From NCBI RefSeq assembly GCF_000695255.1, contig NZ_JMIB01000017.1, positions 1-64,000 on the forward strand: a stretch of 64,000 nt of DNA, given 5' to 3'. The notes below the pieces were generated by a model. It was given only the letters and a program-made list of their open reading frames with translations. It ran no database searches and had not been told where the DNA came from. Shown here piece after piece: positions 37,412 through 45,172 of the stretch (within the stretch, counting starts at the first letter, position 1; the number at the start of each line of letters is the position of its first letter). The position numbers and the translations under genes are program-made. Source of the DNA: Photobacterium galatheae (GTDB lineage Bacteria; Pseudomonadota; Gammaproteobacteria; Enterobacterales; Vibrionaceae).

Positions 37412-38134
37412 ATGGCTACTCCACATATTAATGCCGAAATGGGTGATTTTGCAGACGTCGTTCTGATGCCGGGTGACCCGCTGCGTGCGAAATTCATTGC
37501 TGACACTTTCCTGGAAGATGTCAAAGAAGTTTGTAATGTCCGGAATATGTACGGTTTTACCGGGACTTACAAAGGCCGCAAAATCTCCGTGATGGGGCAT
37601 GGTATGGGCATTCCGTCCTGTTCTATCTACGCCACGGAACTGGTGAAAGACTATGGCGTAAAGAAAATTATCCGTGTCGGCAGCTGTGGTGCGGTTCGTG
37701 ATGATGTTCATCTGCGTGATGTCGTGATCGGTATGGGTGCATCAACTGATTCCAAAGTGAACCGGATTCGTTTCGGTGGCCACGATTTCGCGGCGATCGC
37801 AGATTACGGTATGGTTCAGAATGCGGTTGAAGCAGCGAAAGCCAAAGGGATCGAAGTGAAAGTCGGCAACCTGTTCTCTGCGGATCTGTTCTATAACCCG
37901 AATTTCGACTTCTTCAAGACGATGGATAAGTACGGCATTCTGGGTGTGGAAATGGAAGCGGCCGGAATTTACGGTGTAGCTGCTGAGTTCGGTGCGAAAG
38001 CCCTGACGATCTGTACTGTTTCTGATCATATTCTGCGTGGTGAAGCGACCACCTCAGAGGAACGCCAGACGACTTTCCTTGAGATGATGGAAATCGCACT
38101 GGAATCTGTGCTGCTGGGTGACAAAGAGGCTTAA
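37412..38134 (+). CDS. deoD: Purine nucleoside phosphorylase DeoD type
   Basis: DeoD phosphorolyses purine (deoxy)nucleosides. The 240 residues are typical of the hexameric family, with [52 protein letters not shown], the purine/ribose-site block [14 protein letters not shown] and the catalytic aspartate in TVSDH. AAGGAG precedes the start. Last gene of deoCABD; with deoC, deoA and deoB it completes nucleoside breakdown. Confidence 0.98.
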   Translation: MATPHINAEMGDFADVVLMPGDPLRAKFIADTFLEDVKEVCNVRNMYGFTGTYKGRKISVMGHGMGIPSCSIYATELVKDYGVKKIIRVGSCGAVRDDVHLRDVVIGMGASTDSKVNRIRFGGHDFAAIADYGMVQNAVEAAKAKGIEVKVGNLFSADLFYNPNFDFFKTMDKYGILGVEMEAAGIYGVAAEFGAKALTICTVSDHILRGEATTSEERQTTFLEMMEIALESVLLGDKEA

Positions 38135-38213
38135 GACTAGCCGCTTCCTGTGATTTCTGCCCGGTAAGGGCGGACGCGCACGGGGCTTGTGTCCCAATCC
38201 AGTCAAATCAGCG

Positions 38214-38246
38214 AAAAAAAGACGACCAACCGGTCGTCTTTTTTTT
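38214..38246. terminator. Bidirectional terminator after deoD
   Basis: GACGACC (38221-38227) pairs with GGTCGTC (38232-38238), flanked by seven A on the left and eight T on the right. It ends deoCABD and can also serve ytjB, which converges. Confidence 0.95.
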
Positions 38247-38315
38247 CGCTGCTTTAACAGGTTCCCGCGGGAACCACGATCGATTTCGTTGTTTTATGGG
38301 TCAATGATATCGTTT

Positions 38316-38354
38316 CAACTGCGTTGCTTTCGCAACTGCGTTGCTTTCGCAACT
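38316..38354. repeat. 17-bp tandem repeat at the 3' end of ytjB
   Basis: The 17-bp unit CAACTGCGTTGCTTTCG occurs at 38316-38332 and 38333-38349, followed by CAACT. Each unit plus the next base group forms GTTGC-TTTC-GCAAC hairpins. It begins at the ytjB stop codon region. Confidence 0.85.
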
Positions 38355-38971
38355 CAGTCCTTCGCATTGGCCGTCAACAGGAACGGGAAGTGCCAGACGT
38401 CTTTGCGGCGGCCGAAGGTATAAGCCAGCACAAAACCGATAAAGAGTGCGGCGATCACCAGTCCCCGGACAATATTGGTCATACTTTCAATCTGATCGGC
38501 AGCATGTTGGACCAGTTTGCCGTGTTCCAGTGTCAGGCGCAGATAGCCGACGATCTGACCGTCATCTGTCAGCACGGGCTGAACGAGTTGCTGGCGGCCA
38601 ATACTGGCGGTTGAGAGTGGCGTCGTCAGACCGGAGATTTGCTCCAGTGGCATAGCGTCTTCAGTTTGCGCCAGCGGCAAGCCTTCCAGATCGTAGATGC
38701 TGGCATCCAGAATCAGAGGCTCATCGGAAATTCGGTTGACCAGCGCCTGCAGCCGATCCTGATCTTTGTCGAGAATATCCTCGGAAGCCGTGCTGGCCGC
38801 CTGACGGGCAATCATGCGGGACAGGGCGTGTGTTTGCTCGCTCAGCATGTCGAAGTTGTTCTGATTCAGCCGGGCGCCATACTCCAGCATGAGGATCAGG
38901 CCAACGAAGCTGAAGGCCAGGACCAGAAACTGCCAGATACGCTGCATGCGTACAGTTTTGAACTTAAACAT
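38354..38971 (-). CDS. ytjB: YtjB/Smp (AhpA-like) membrane protein
   Basis: A 205-residue inner-membrane protein with an N-terminal TM helix (about 12-31), a periplasmic region of about 110 residues with DASIYDLEGLPLAQTED, IVGYLRLTLE, a second TM helix (about 160-185), and the C-terminal HFPFLLTA motif. This matches E. coli YtjB (Smp), divergent from serB as here. The function is unclear; some homologues are annotated as haemolysin regulator AhpA. The start at 38971 (MFKFKTVRMQRI) is preferred for its YtjB-like N-terminus, although no strong ribosome binding site is seen. Confidence 0.85.
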   Translation of the reverse strand: MFKFKTVRMQRIWQFLVLAFSFVGLILMLEYGARLNQNNFDMLSEQTHALSRMIARQAASTASEDILDKDQDRLQALVNRISDEPLILDASIYDLEGLPLAQTEDAMPLEQISGLTTPLSTASIGRQQLVQPVLTDDGQIVGYLRLTLEHGKLVQHAADQIESMTNIVRGLVIAALFIGFVLAYTFGRRKDVWHFPFLLTANAKD

Positions 38972-39084
38972 AGTGGAGACTTCTTTCATGAAACAAACTG
39001 AACAATATTGGGACTTGCCCTGACAAATTGCAATAGGGTACTTTGAAGGGAGATGAAATCGTTTTTACATGGATGTGAGATACC

Positions 39085-40038
39085 GTGCTGACCATTAAGA
39101 AACACACTTCGCTGCATACCCGCTTTCCCGAAAGTGTTGCCAGGAGCAACCTGGATGTGAAAAACGTCTCGACTGTCATCTACAGTCGTCAATCTCTGAC
39201 CCCGGAACGACTTGGCCGTATTGCCTCCCAAAGCGGTGAATCGCTGTCTGTGATAGCGGCCTGGAAAGTCGGCCACTACGAGGTATTACTGCTGGAAAAC
39301 CGTTTGAGTGAACGGCTGATCGCTGCACTGGAAGCACAGGAGGTCGACTACGCACCGTATCAGTCACTGCCGGATTTGTCCCAACCGGGGCTGGCTGTGT
39401 TTGATATGGACTCAACAGCGATTGAGATTGAATGTATTGACGAGATCGCCAAACTGGCCGGGGTCGGCGAGCAGGTTGCCGAAGTAACTGAGCGTGCCAT
39501 GCAGGGAGAGCTGGATTTTGAACAGAGTTTGCGCCAGCGGGTCGCAGCACTGCAAGGTGCCGATGCAAAGATTCTTGAACAGGTTTGCCAGCAGCTCCCT
39601 TTAATGCCGGAAATGCGTGAGCTGGTGGAAGCGCTGCATCATTATGGCTGGAAGACGGCCATTGCTTCAGGTGGTTTTACGTATTTTTCGGATCACCTGC
39701 AAGATACGCTGGCGCTGAGTTATACCCAGTCGAATCACTTGGAAATTGTGGATGGCAAGCTCACGGGTAAGGTGTTGGGTAAAGTTGTCGATGCACAGAC
39801 AAAAGCCGATATCTTGCTTGAGCTGGCGGAAGAATACGGGATTGCGGCACACAATACGGTGGCGGTTGGCGATGGCGCTAATGATTTGGTGATGATGGCT
39901 GCAGCCGGATTGGGCGTTGCTTATCATGCGAAGCCGAAAGTTCTGGCTACGGCACCGGCTGCCGTTCGCTATGCCGATTTAGGCGGTGTGTTCTGTTTGC
40001 TCTCCGCTTCTCTGTGGCCTCAGAAAATCGGCTGGTGA
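39085..40038 (+). CDS. serB: Phosphoserine phosphatase
   Basis: SerB removes phosphate from phosphoserine in the last step of serine synthesis. The 317-residue protein has an N-terminal regulatory-like region of about 100 residues, then the HAD fold: nucleophile motif VFDMDSTAIEIECIDEIA, ASGGFTYFSDHL with the second-motif Ser, and VGDGANDLVMMAAAGLGVAY. The start is the GTG at 39085; the ATG just upstream is followed at once by a stop. The N-terminal IKKHTSL...RFPE block agrees with Vibrio SerB. Divergent from ytjB. Confidence 0.96.
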   Translation: MLTIKKHTSLHTRFPESVARSNLDVKNVSTVIYSRQSLTPERLGRIASQSGESLSVIAAWKVGHYEVLLLENRLSERLIAALEAQEVDYAPYQSLPDLSQPGLAVFDMDSTAIEIECIDEIAKLAGVGEQVAEVTERAMQGELDFEQSLRQRVAALQGADAKILEQVCQQLPLMPEMRELVEALHHYGWKTAIASGGFTYFSDHLQDTLALSYTQSNHLEIVDGKLTGKVLGKVVDAQTKADILLELAEEYGIAAHNTVAVGDGANDLVMMAAAGLGVAYHAKPKVLATAPAAVRYADLGGVFCLLSASLWPQKIGW

Positions 40039-40067
40039 GTCAATCTCGCTTGATATATCCGTGATAT

Positions 40068-40095
40068 CGTCCTTCCTGTGTTCTCGGGAAGGACG
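40068..40095. terminator. Hairpin between serB and the PilZ gene
   Basis: CGTCCTTCC (40068-40076) pairs with GGAAGGACG (40087-40095). T tracts are weak on both sides, so termination is uncertain, but it lies between converging genes. Confidence 0.55.
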
Positions 40096-40102
40096 TTCGT
40101 GG

Positions 40103-42487
40103 TCACAGACCCAGCCGCAGTAAGACCTCATCTGTAATGTCGTAAAACTCTCCGAAACCTGTCAGTGAGGTAAACTCGATTTCCAGACCTCTGGCCCGAT
40201 GCATCGCAACCCGGGACAGTTCGGCCAGTTCCTGGCTGATCAGCGCTGTGGTCGGGTCCATGACTGGAACTGCGGCGATTCGTATTGCCATGAAGTGTCC
40301 TTGCTCGCGGGCCTGTTGGGCAAAGCGGCGGCGGCTTTCTCCGGTTGGGAAATCATCGAAGAGTTTGCTGATCACTTTGGGCTGGGCACCGGACTGAGGC
40401 AAGATCGCCAGATACAGCTCACGCACATAAGGCTGGCTGACGGCGATCGGACGCATGGGTTCGCTCAGCAGTTGTTTGACCCGATTCTGGAAGATTGGCG
40501 CGAGTGAGAGCCGTTTCCCATCGCCGAACTGAAGTAACAGCTTGCCCAGTGTCGGCAGTGGTTTGTTCGCACCCATCGCGCGGACTTTGACCTGATTGTC
40601 GATTTTCTCACAGAAAAACGGCAGGCAGTTCAGCCGGGTTAACAACATCTGGTGCATCGCCAGCAACAGCGGACCGGCGGGCATAATCTCTTCGCTGACC
40701 GGCAGACGCGCCTCATTGTGTTTGATCAGGCGGCGCAGGAAGTGTTCACTGCGCGTCGCATCATCCCCATTTCCGGCTTCGAACTGAGCATTGCGCCGAT
40801 CCGGGCTGAGACGCACAACCTGATAAGGGATACGTCGCAGCGGTGCTTCTTTAGCCATTTTCAGCAACTCATCGAAGGTCACTTTGATTTGGTCGCCGCG
40901 TTTGGCTTCTAAGGGTTCGGCAAGGCGCAGGTTCAGCCCTCGCGTGGAAATATCCAGGGTGTGACCACTGAGTGCGATGCTTTCCTGGCCGTCTTCAGCC
41001 TGTAGCTGAAGGGTGACCGGCGTTTTGAACAGAAAGCGGGATTCGCTGCGCTGTGGTTTCGGGTCGAAATAAATCGCCCGGCTACTGGAAACCGGATTAC
41101 GCGGGTGACGAAACGTCTGCAGGTGTTTGCTTGGCAAAGCCGGCTTTTCGGTCAGGCGGTAATCATGTCGTCCGGCAAGGTTGGTCAGATCCTGTAAAAC
41201 CCCGATGTGGGTCAGGGTCGACAGTGTTTCCAGCAGCTCAGGAGCCATCTCCTGTAGCTGGTTCCGGTCGTCCTGACTGATTGGGTACAGGGTCAGCCGA
41301 ATCACCCGCCAGCTTTCCCGCGCTGCGCCAATATGCCAGAACAGTTGCCGCTCCTGAACGTCCATCTCCGGCAGGGCTGCCGAATAAAAATAGGTTTTCT
41401 CTTCATGCTGATGGGTAAAGCTGTAGATCAGAGTGCTGCACTGGCTGAGCCCCTCTCGGCCCAGTGTGCTGATCCGCTCTTCAGACAGCAGATGATTGAT
41501 CACCGACTGATTGCGTTCGTCATGCCAGTGTTCCCAGACATGGCGGTTATGCTCGGTCAGCAGGCAGTATTTCAGTTCATTGCCGGCGAAGAACATCGGG
41601 ATGCTGCTGGTATGTTTCAGAAAACAGTGCTCATAGCCCCGGGTTCGGGTCTGAATGATTTTATCTTCATAATTGCGACGTGAGCGGTTTGAGGCCATTT
41701 TCAGACGGGCTTCGATGGCGGCCTTGATGGCCTCGCTTGGCTCAACCAGCACCAGACGCAGCCAGGTGAAGCTGTCATTGTCTGCATGGGGGGTGACGCC
41801 CAGTACCCGGTAAGTGATCCCCTGCATCAGGCGATCGTCTTTCAACTGCTTGGCCAGGTCGGGGAAGTAGGCCGTGACCATTTGTCCTTCAAAGTAACGG
41901 AAAGCCGAGGAAACCCGAAAACGCGCGCCCGACGGGGAGATATCAGCTGTGGTGCCGTTGACTTCCTGTGAATAAGGCAGCATCAGAACAACCGGGGTGG
42001 TGAGCTGGACCCGTTGTTCACTGCGGCTGAGGTGGTAGCCAAAACGCAGCAGTTCTGCTGAAAATGGCGAGGTTTCTTCTGCGACGGGCGCTTCCTTCTC
42101 TGCCGGCTGGGGATCCTGTTGCTTCTGTTGTTGCTGTTGCTGCATGACCCGGAAGTTATTGCGGGTGTTCATCAACGACTCATACAGGCCGATCCGGTAC
42201 TGCTCGCCATAGGCTTTGATGCGTCGGCGGTACAGATTCATCGCCACATCATCCAGCCAGTGGGTCATCCCGTGCAGTTCATACGGACGGCATTCACCGT
42301 TCACTTTGCCACGCAGATCAACGGCCTGACGGCAAGGGGCCATAACCCGGTTCAGTTCCATTTTGACCTGCAGGCGGGCCGGGCCACTGAGATCTGCGGT
42401 CAGGTGCAGAAACAAGTCGTTGAAATCCTCGCTGTCATAAGCGGGCAGCAATTGTTCAATCAGTCCTTTGTATTCATCCAGCAACAT
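40103..42487 (-). CDS. Large two-PilZ c-di-GMP-binding protein (PlzC-like)
   Basis: A 794-residue protein with two PilZ domains. The first (about 155-270) has RSEQR and DISPSGARF; the second (about 480-580) has RSESR and DISTRGLNLRL. Each pair fits the RxxxR and D/NxSxxG c-di-GMP contacts. A Gln-rich linker (QQQQQQKQQ, about 117-125) precedes the first domain. No membrane segment is seen. It lies between serB and radA, the location of the large PilZ protein studied as PlzC in Vibrio cholerae, where Plz proteins affect motility and biofilm; the name is from memory. Start MLLDEYKGLIEQLLPAYD. Divergent from radA. Confidence 0.9.
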   Translation of the reverse strand: MLLDEYKGLIEQLLPAYDSEDFNDLFLHLTADLSGPARLQVKMELNRVMAPCRQAVDLRGKVNGECRPYELHGMTHWLDDVAMNLYRRRIKAYGEQYRIGLYESLMNTRNNFRVMQQQQQQKQQDPQPAEKEAPVAEETSPFSAELLRFGYHLSRSEQRVQLTTPVVLMLPYSQEVNGTTADISPSGARFRVSSAFRYFEGQMVTAYFPDLAKQLKDDRLMQGITYRVLGVTPHADNDSFTWLRLVLVEPSEAIKAAIEARLKMASNRSRRNYEDKIIQTRTRGYEHCFLKHTSSIPMFFAGNELKYCLLTEHNRHVWEHWHDERNQSVINHLLSEERISTLGREGLSQCSTLIYSFTHQHEEKTYFYSAALPEMDVQERQLFWHIGAARESWRVIRLTLYPISQDDRNQLQEMAPELLETLSTLTHIGVLQDLTNLAGRHDYRLTEKPALPSKHLQTFRHPRNPVSSSRAIYFDPKPQRSESRFLFKTPVTLQLQAEDGQESIALSGHTLDISTRGLNLRLAEPLEAKRGDQIKVTFDELLKMAKEAPLRRIPYQVVRLSPDRRNAQFEAGNGDDATRSEHFLRRLIKHNEARLPVSEEIMPAGPLLLAMHQMLLTRLNCLPFFCEKIDNQVKVRAMGANKPLPTLGKLLLQFGDGKRLSLAPIFQNRVKQLLSEPMRPIAVSQPYVRELYLAILPQSGAQPKVISKLFDDFPTGESRRRFAQQAREQGHFMAIRIAAVPVMDPTTALISQELAELSRVAMHRARGLEIEFTSLTGFGEFYDITDEVLLRLGL

Positions 42488-42703
42488 AGTGGTTTTAGCA
42501 ATCGGTCTCTATCGGGTATGATTTCCAATTGTGCAGTAAAAATGAAAATTGTCATAAGCTTGTGGACGGAAAGTCTGGCCTGGCGCATATCCTGGCTGTT
42601 TATTCGTCATTTTGTTACACCTGCTCTGATTGCAAGGCTGGCTGAGACGAGGCCAGGCAAATCCGGCAGGCAGATCACGGGCTTAGGCCACTGAAGGGTT
42701 ACC

Positions 42704-44092
42704 ATGGCGAAAACCAAAAGAGCTTACGTCTGCAGTGAATGCGGCGCTGATTTTCCACGCTGGCAGGGGCAGTGCAATGCCTGTGCTGCCTGGAACACCA
42801 TTACTGAATTTACGATTCCCAAGACGAAATCTGCGCTGGGCAGTGTCGGGGGCGGCGCAGCCAGCAGTTATGCCGGTGCGTCGACCAAAGTACAAAAGCT
42901 ATCTGAGGTGGAAAGCAAGGATCTGCCGCGTTTCAGCTCCGGGATCTCCGAATTAGACCGCGTGCTGGGCGGCGGGATTGTGCCCGGCTCTGTATTGCTG
43001 CTGTGTGGTGATCCGGGCGCAGGGAAGTCCACTTTGCTGCTGCAAAGTATTGGTGCTGTGGCTGGGGCGCGTGAAGCGCTGTACGTGTCCGGTGAGGAAT
43101 CCATCCATCAGATTTCCCAGCGGGCCAAGCGGCTGAGTACTCCCAATATCGACAAGATTCAGGTGGTCGCTGAGACCTCGGTCGAGCAGATCCTGCACCA
43201 TATTCAGGAGCAGAAAGCTGAATTCGTGATTATCGACTCGATTCAGACCATGACGGTGGCCCATAACGAATCCGCTGCGGGTAGTCCGAGTCAGGTGAAA
43301 GAGTCTGCGGCGGCACTGACCCGATTTGCCAAGACGGAAGGCGTGACCTTCATGATTGTTGGCCATATCAACAAAGACTCGAACGTTGCCGGTCCAATGC
43401 AGTTGATCCATATTGTGGACGGTCTGTTTGCGCTGTCATCGACTTCGGATGAAAAATTCCGGGTGTTGCGAACGTCGAAAAACCGCTTCGGGGCAGATTC
43501 AGAATCCTGTTTCTTTGCCATGACGGAAACCGGGATGAAGCAGGTGAAGAACCCGTCGGCCATCTTCCTCAGCCGTTCGAATAAAAACCACGCTGGTTCT
43601 GTGTGTACCACGCTGTGGGAAGGGACCCGGCCGCTGCTGGTGGAGATCCAGGCGCTGTGTAACCAGTCGCTGACGGAAGTGCCGCGACGGCTGAGTGTCG
43701 GCTATGACTCCAACCGACTGGCGATGTCCATTGCGGTGCTGGCTCGTCACGGCGGGGTGATGCTGTCGGACATGGATATTTTCGTCAACTGTGTCGGTGG
43801 GATCCGGATTGAAGAAACCTCGGCGGATTTGTCGGTGCTGCTGGCGATTTTTTCCAGCTTCAAGAATGCGCCGATTCCGCAGGATGTGCTGGTCTTCGGG
43901 GAAATTGGCCTGAACGGGGATATCCGACCGTCGGCCAATGGCGTGGAGCGGATCCGTGAAGCCGCGAAGCAGGGCTTTACCCGGGCGATTATCCCGAAAG
44001 CCAATGCCAGCCGTTCGCTGCCGGGCATCGAAATTATTCCCGTCGAGGATTTGCAGGAAGCCCTTGGTGCATTTGAACGGGTCGCCGGTTAG
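42704..44092 (+). CDS. radA: DNA repair protein RadA (branch-migration ATPase)
   Basis: RadA (Sms) drives branch migration of recombination intermediates. The 462-residue protein has a C4 zinc finger (CSECGADF...CNACAAW), Walker A GDPGAGKST, the RadA-specific KNRFG motif, and a C-terminal Lon-protease-like domain without catalytic residues (ADLSVLLAIFSSFKN, GEIGLNGDIRPSANGVERIR). The start follows a GGGTTACC context. Divergent from the two-PilZ gene and convergent with the small PilZ gene, whose stop is 4 bp away. Confidence 0.98.
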   Translation: MAKTKRAYVCSECGADFPRWQGQCNACAAWNTITEFTIPKTKSALGSVGGGAASSYAGASTKVQKLSEVESKDLPRFSSGISELDRVLGGGIVPGSVLLLCGDPGAGKSTLLLQSIGAVAGAREALYVSGEESIHQISQRAKRLSTPNIDKIQVVAETSVEQILHHIQEQKAEFVIIDSIQTMTVAHNESAAGSPSQVKESAAALTRFAKTEGVTFMIVGHINKDSNVAGPMQLIHIVDGLFALSSTSDEKFRVLRTSKNRFGADSESCFFAMTETGMKQVKNPSAIFLSRSNKNHAGSVCTTLWEGTRPLLVEIQALCNQSLTEVPRRLSVGYDSNRLAMSIAVLARHGGVMLSDMDIFVNCVGGIRIEETSADLSVLLAIFSSFKNAPIPQDVLVFGEIGLNGDIRPSANGVERIREAAKQGFTRAIIPKANASRSLPGIEIIPVEDLQEALGAFERVAG

Positions 44093-44095
44093 CGG

Positions 44096-44467
44096 CTACT
44101 CATCTTCGGCCAGATCGGCGAGGTGTTCCAGCTCGCGGTGGAGCAGGGCATCATCGCCGATATTGAGTTCAATCAGGCGGCGCAGGTGCGAAATGCTGTC
44201 GATGTCGATATTGACGATCTTCATGCGCAGACTTTGAGGATCATAGGCCACCAGCTCGGCGGTCATTGTCAGGTGAACATCAGTTTCCGGCAGGACAATA
44301 TCGACCTGGAACTCCGGGTCATCGCCGGGTTGCCAGCCGTCGGGACAGGAAAGCAGGATGCCATGAAGAGAAATATCTTTCAGGGTTGCCGACCATTGCG
44401 CACCAGACTGGCTTAACTGAGCCGGTGCCTGATAGACGATGCGGATAAAATGCCGTCTTTCTTTCAT
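44096..44467 (-). CDS. Small PilZ-domain protein
   Basis: A 123-residue single PilZ domain. RRHFIR supplies the RxxxR element at the extreme N-terminus and KDISLHGILLSC supplies the DxSxxG element, so c-di-GMP binding is likely. It begins MKERRHF and ends with an acidic tail (LEHLADLAEDE). Stand-alone PilZ proteins act as adaptors. Its position directly convergent with radA is shared with other vibrios. No ribosome binding site oddities. Confidence 0.9.
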   Translation of the reverse strand: MKERRHFIRIVYQAPAQLSQSGAQWSATLKDISLHGILLSCPDGWQPGDDPEFQVDIVLPETDVHLTMTAELVAYDPQSLRMKIVNIDIDSISHLRRLIELNIGDDALLHRELEHLADLAEDE

Positions 44468-44692
44468 TTTCTGCGCGCTCCCTCAGGAATTCATACCTTC
44501 GAGTGTAGGGCCATCTGGCCCGCTTGCCCAAATGATATAACTGTTTGTTGATTGCGACTTCAATGCGCAAGGGAAATCATACGGGGAATAAACGAGCATC
44601 TTCGTTTTCCTTTATCCTCCGCGAAGGCTTATTTTTCCTGTTCAGATTCTTTGTGTGTATTAAGTTTTGTGTTTTTAAATCAACATGTTACT

Positions 44693-44811
44693 GTCATTCT
44701 CGCGCAGGCGGGAATCCACTGGGCACGAGATGAAAGTAATCTGCCAGAATCATTTTGCCCCTTATTTTCCGTGTCGTTCTTTCTCAAAAGTCACTGGTTC
44801 CCCGCCTTCGC
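44693..44811. repeat. MITE-like element, copy 1 (right end truncated)
   Basis: About 119 bp nearly identical to copy 2. The left end is GTCATTCTCGCGCAGGCGGG. Identity stops inside CCCCGCCTTCGC, so the right terminal inverted repeat is missing. It shares the internal tract from CCACTGGGCACGAGATG to CGTGTCGTTCTT with copy 2. Confidence 0.88.
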
Positions 44812-44877
44812 CTGTCTTTTCTACATAAATCCTTCGATAAAAACTGATGTATTTTTGTTAAAAATCAATCAACTAGC

Positions 44878-45005
44878 GTCATTCCCGCGCAGGCGGGAAT
44901 CCACTGGGCACGAGATGAAAGTAATCTGCCAGAATCATTTTGCCCCTTATTTTCCGTGTCGTTCTTCCTCAAAAGTCACTGGTTCCCCGCCTTCGCGGGG
45001 ATGAC
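44878..45005. mobile_element. MITE-like element, copy 2 (complete)
   Basis: A 128-bp element bounded by GTCATTCCCGCG on the left and CGCGGGGATGAC on the right, an imperfect terminal inverted repeat of 12 bp. Each end folds into a hairpin: CCCGC-GCAG-GCGGG type on the left and CCCCGC/GCGGGG on the right. The left arm ATTCCC-N8-GGGAAT resembles the short dRS3 repeats of Neisseria. No coding capacity, hence probably moved in trans. Confidence 0.75.
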
Positions 45006-45050
45006 GGGAGGGAGCGGGGATGACGGGAGGGAGTGGAGATGACGGGAAAA
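44997..45050. repeat. 19-bp tandem repeat at the MITE right end
   Basis: GGGGATGACGGGAGGGAGC (44997-45015) is followed by the same unit with one change (45016-45034) and a partial third, GGAGATGACGGGA. The repeat unit includes the right terminal sequence of the MITE-like element. Confidence 0.85.
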
Positions 45051-45115
45051 AATGAAAAAGTGGGAGGTCGTGTACGCCGGGATGAAAGTCTCGTGTTGTA
45101 TGGTGATCGGTCATC

Positions 45116-45146
45116 AAAAAGGCCGCCCGGAGGCAGCCTTGTTTTT
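45116..45146 (-). terminator. Terminator after ettA
   Basis: AAGGC-C-GCC pairs with GGC-A-GCCTT around CGGA; on the minus strand the stem is followed by five T. Confidence 0.85.
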
Positions 45147-45172
45147 CTCAGAGCGGCTTTACAGAGGGAGCA

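Larger units (their letters stand above)
44468..45172. other. Repeat-rich intergenic region
   Basis: A 705-bp stretch between the small PilZ gene and ettA. It holds two copies of a MITE-like element (44693-44811 and 44878-45005), a 19-bp tandem repeat (44997-45050) and the ettA terminator (45116-45146). Open frames across the repeats (for example 44552-45004) are not credible genes. Confidence 0.8.

Noticed and set aside
44552..45004. 150-codon frame across the MITE-like repeats
   Set aside because: Its translated sequence is mostly repeat DNA; it is open only because of the repeats.
44878..45005. CRISPR array or insertion sequence
   Set aside because: Only two long copies without regular spacers, and no transposase ORF.
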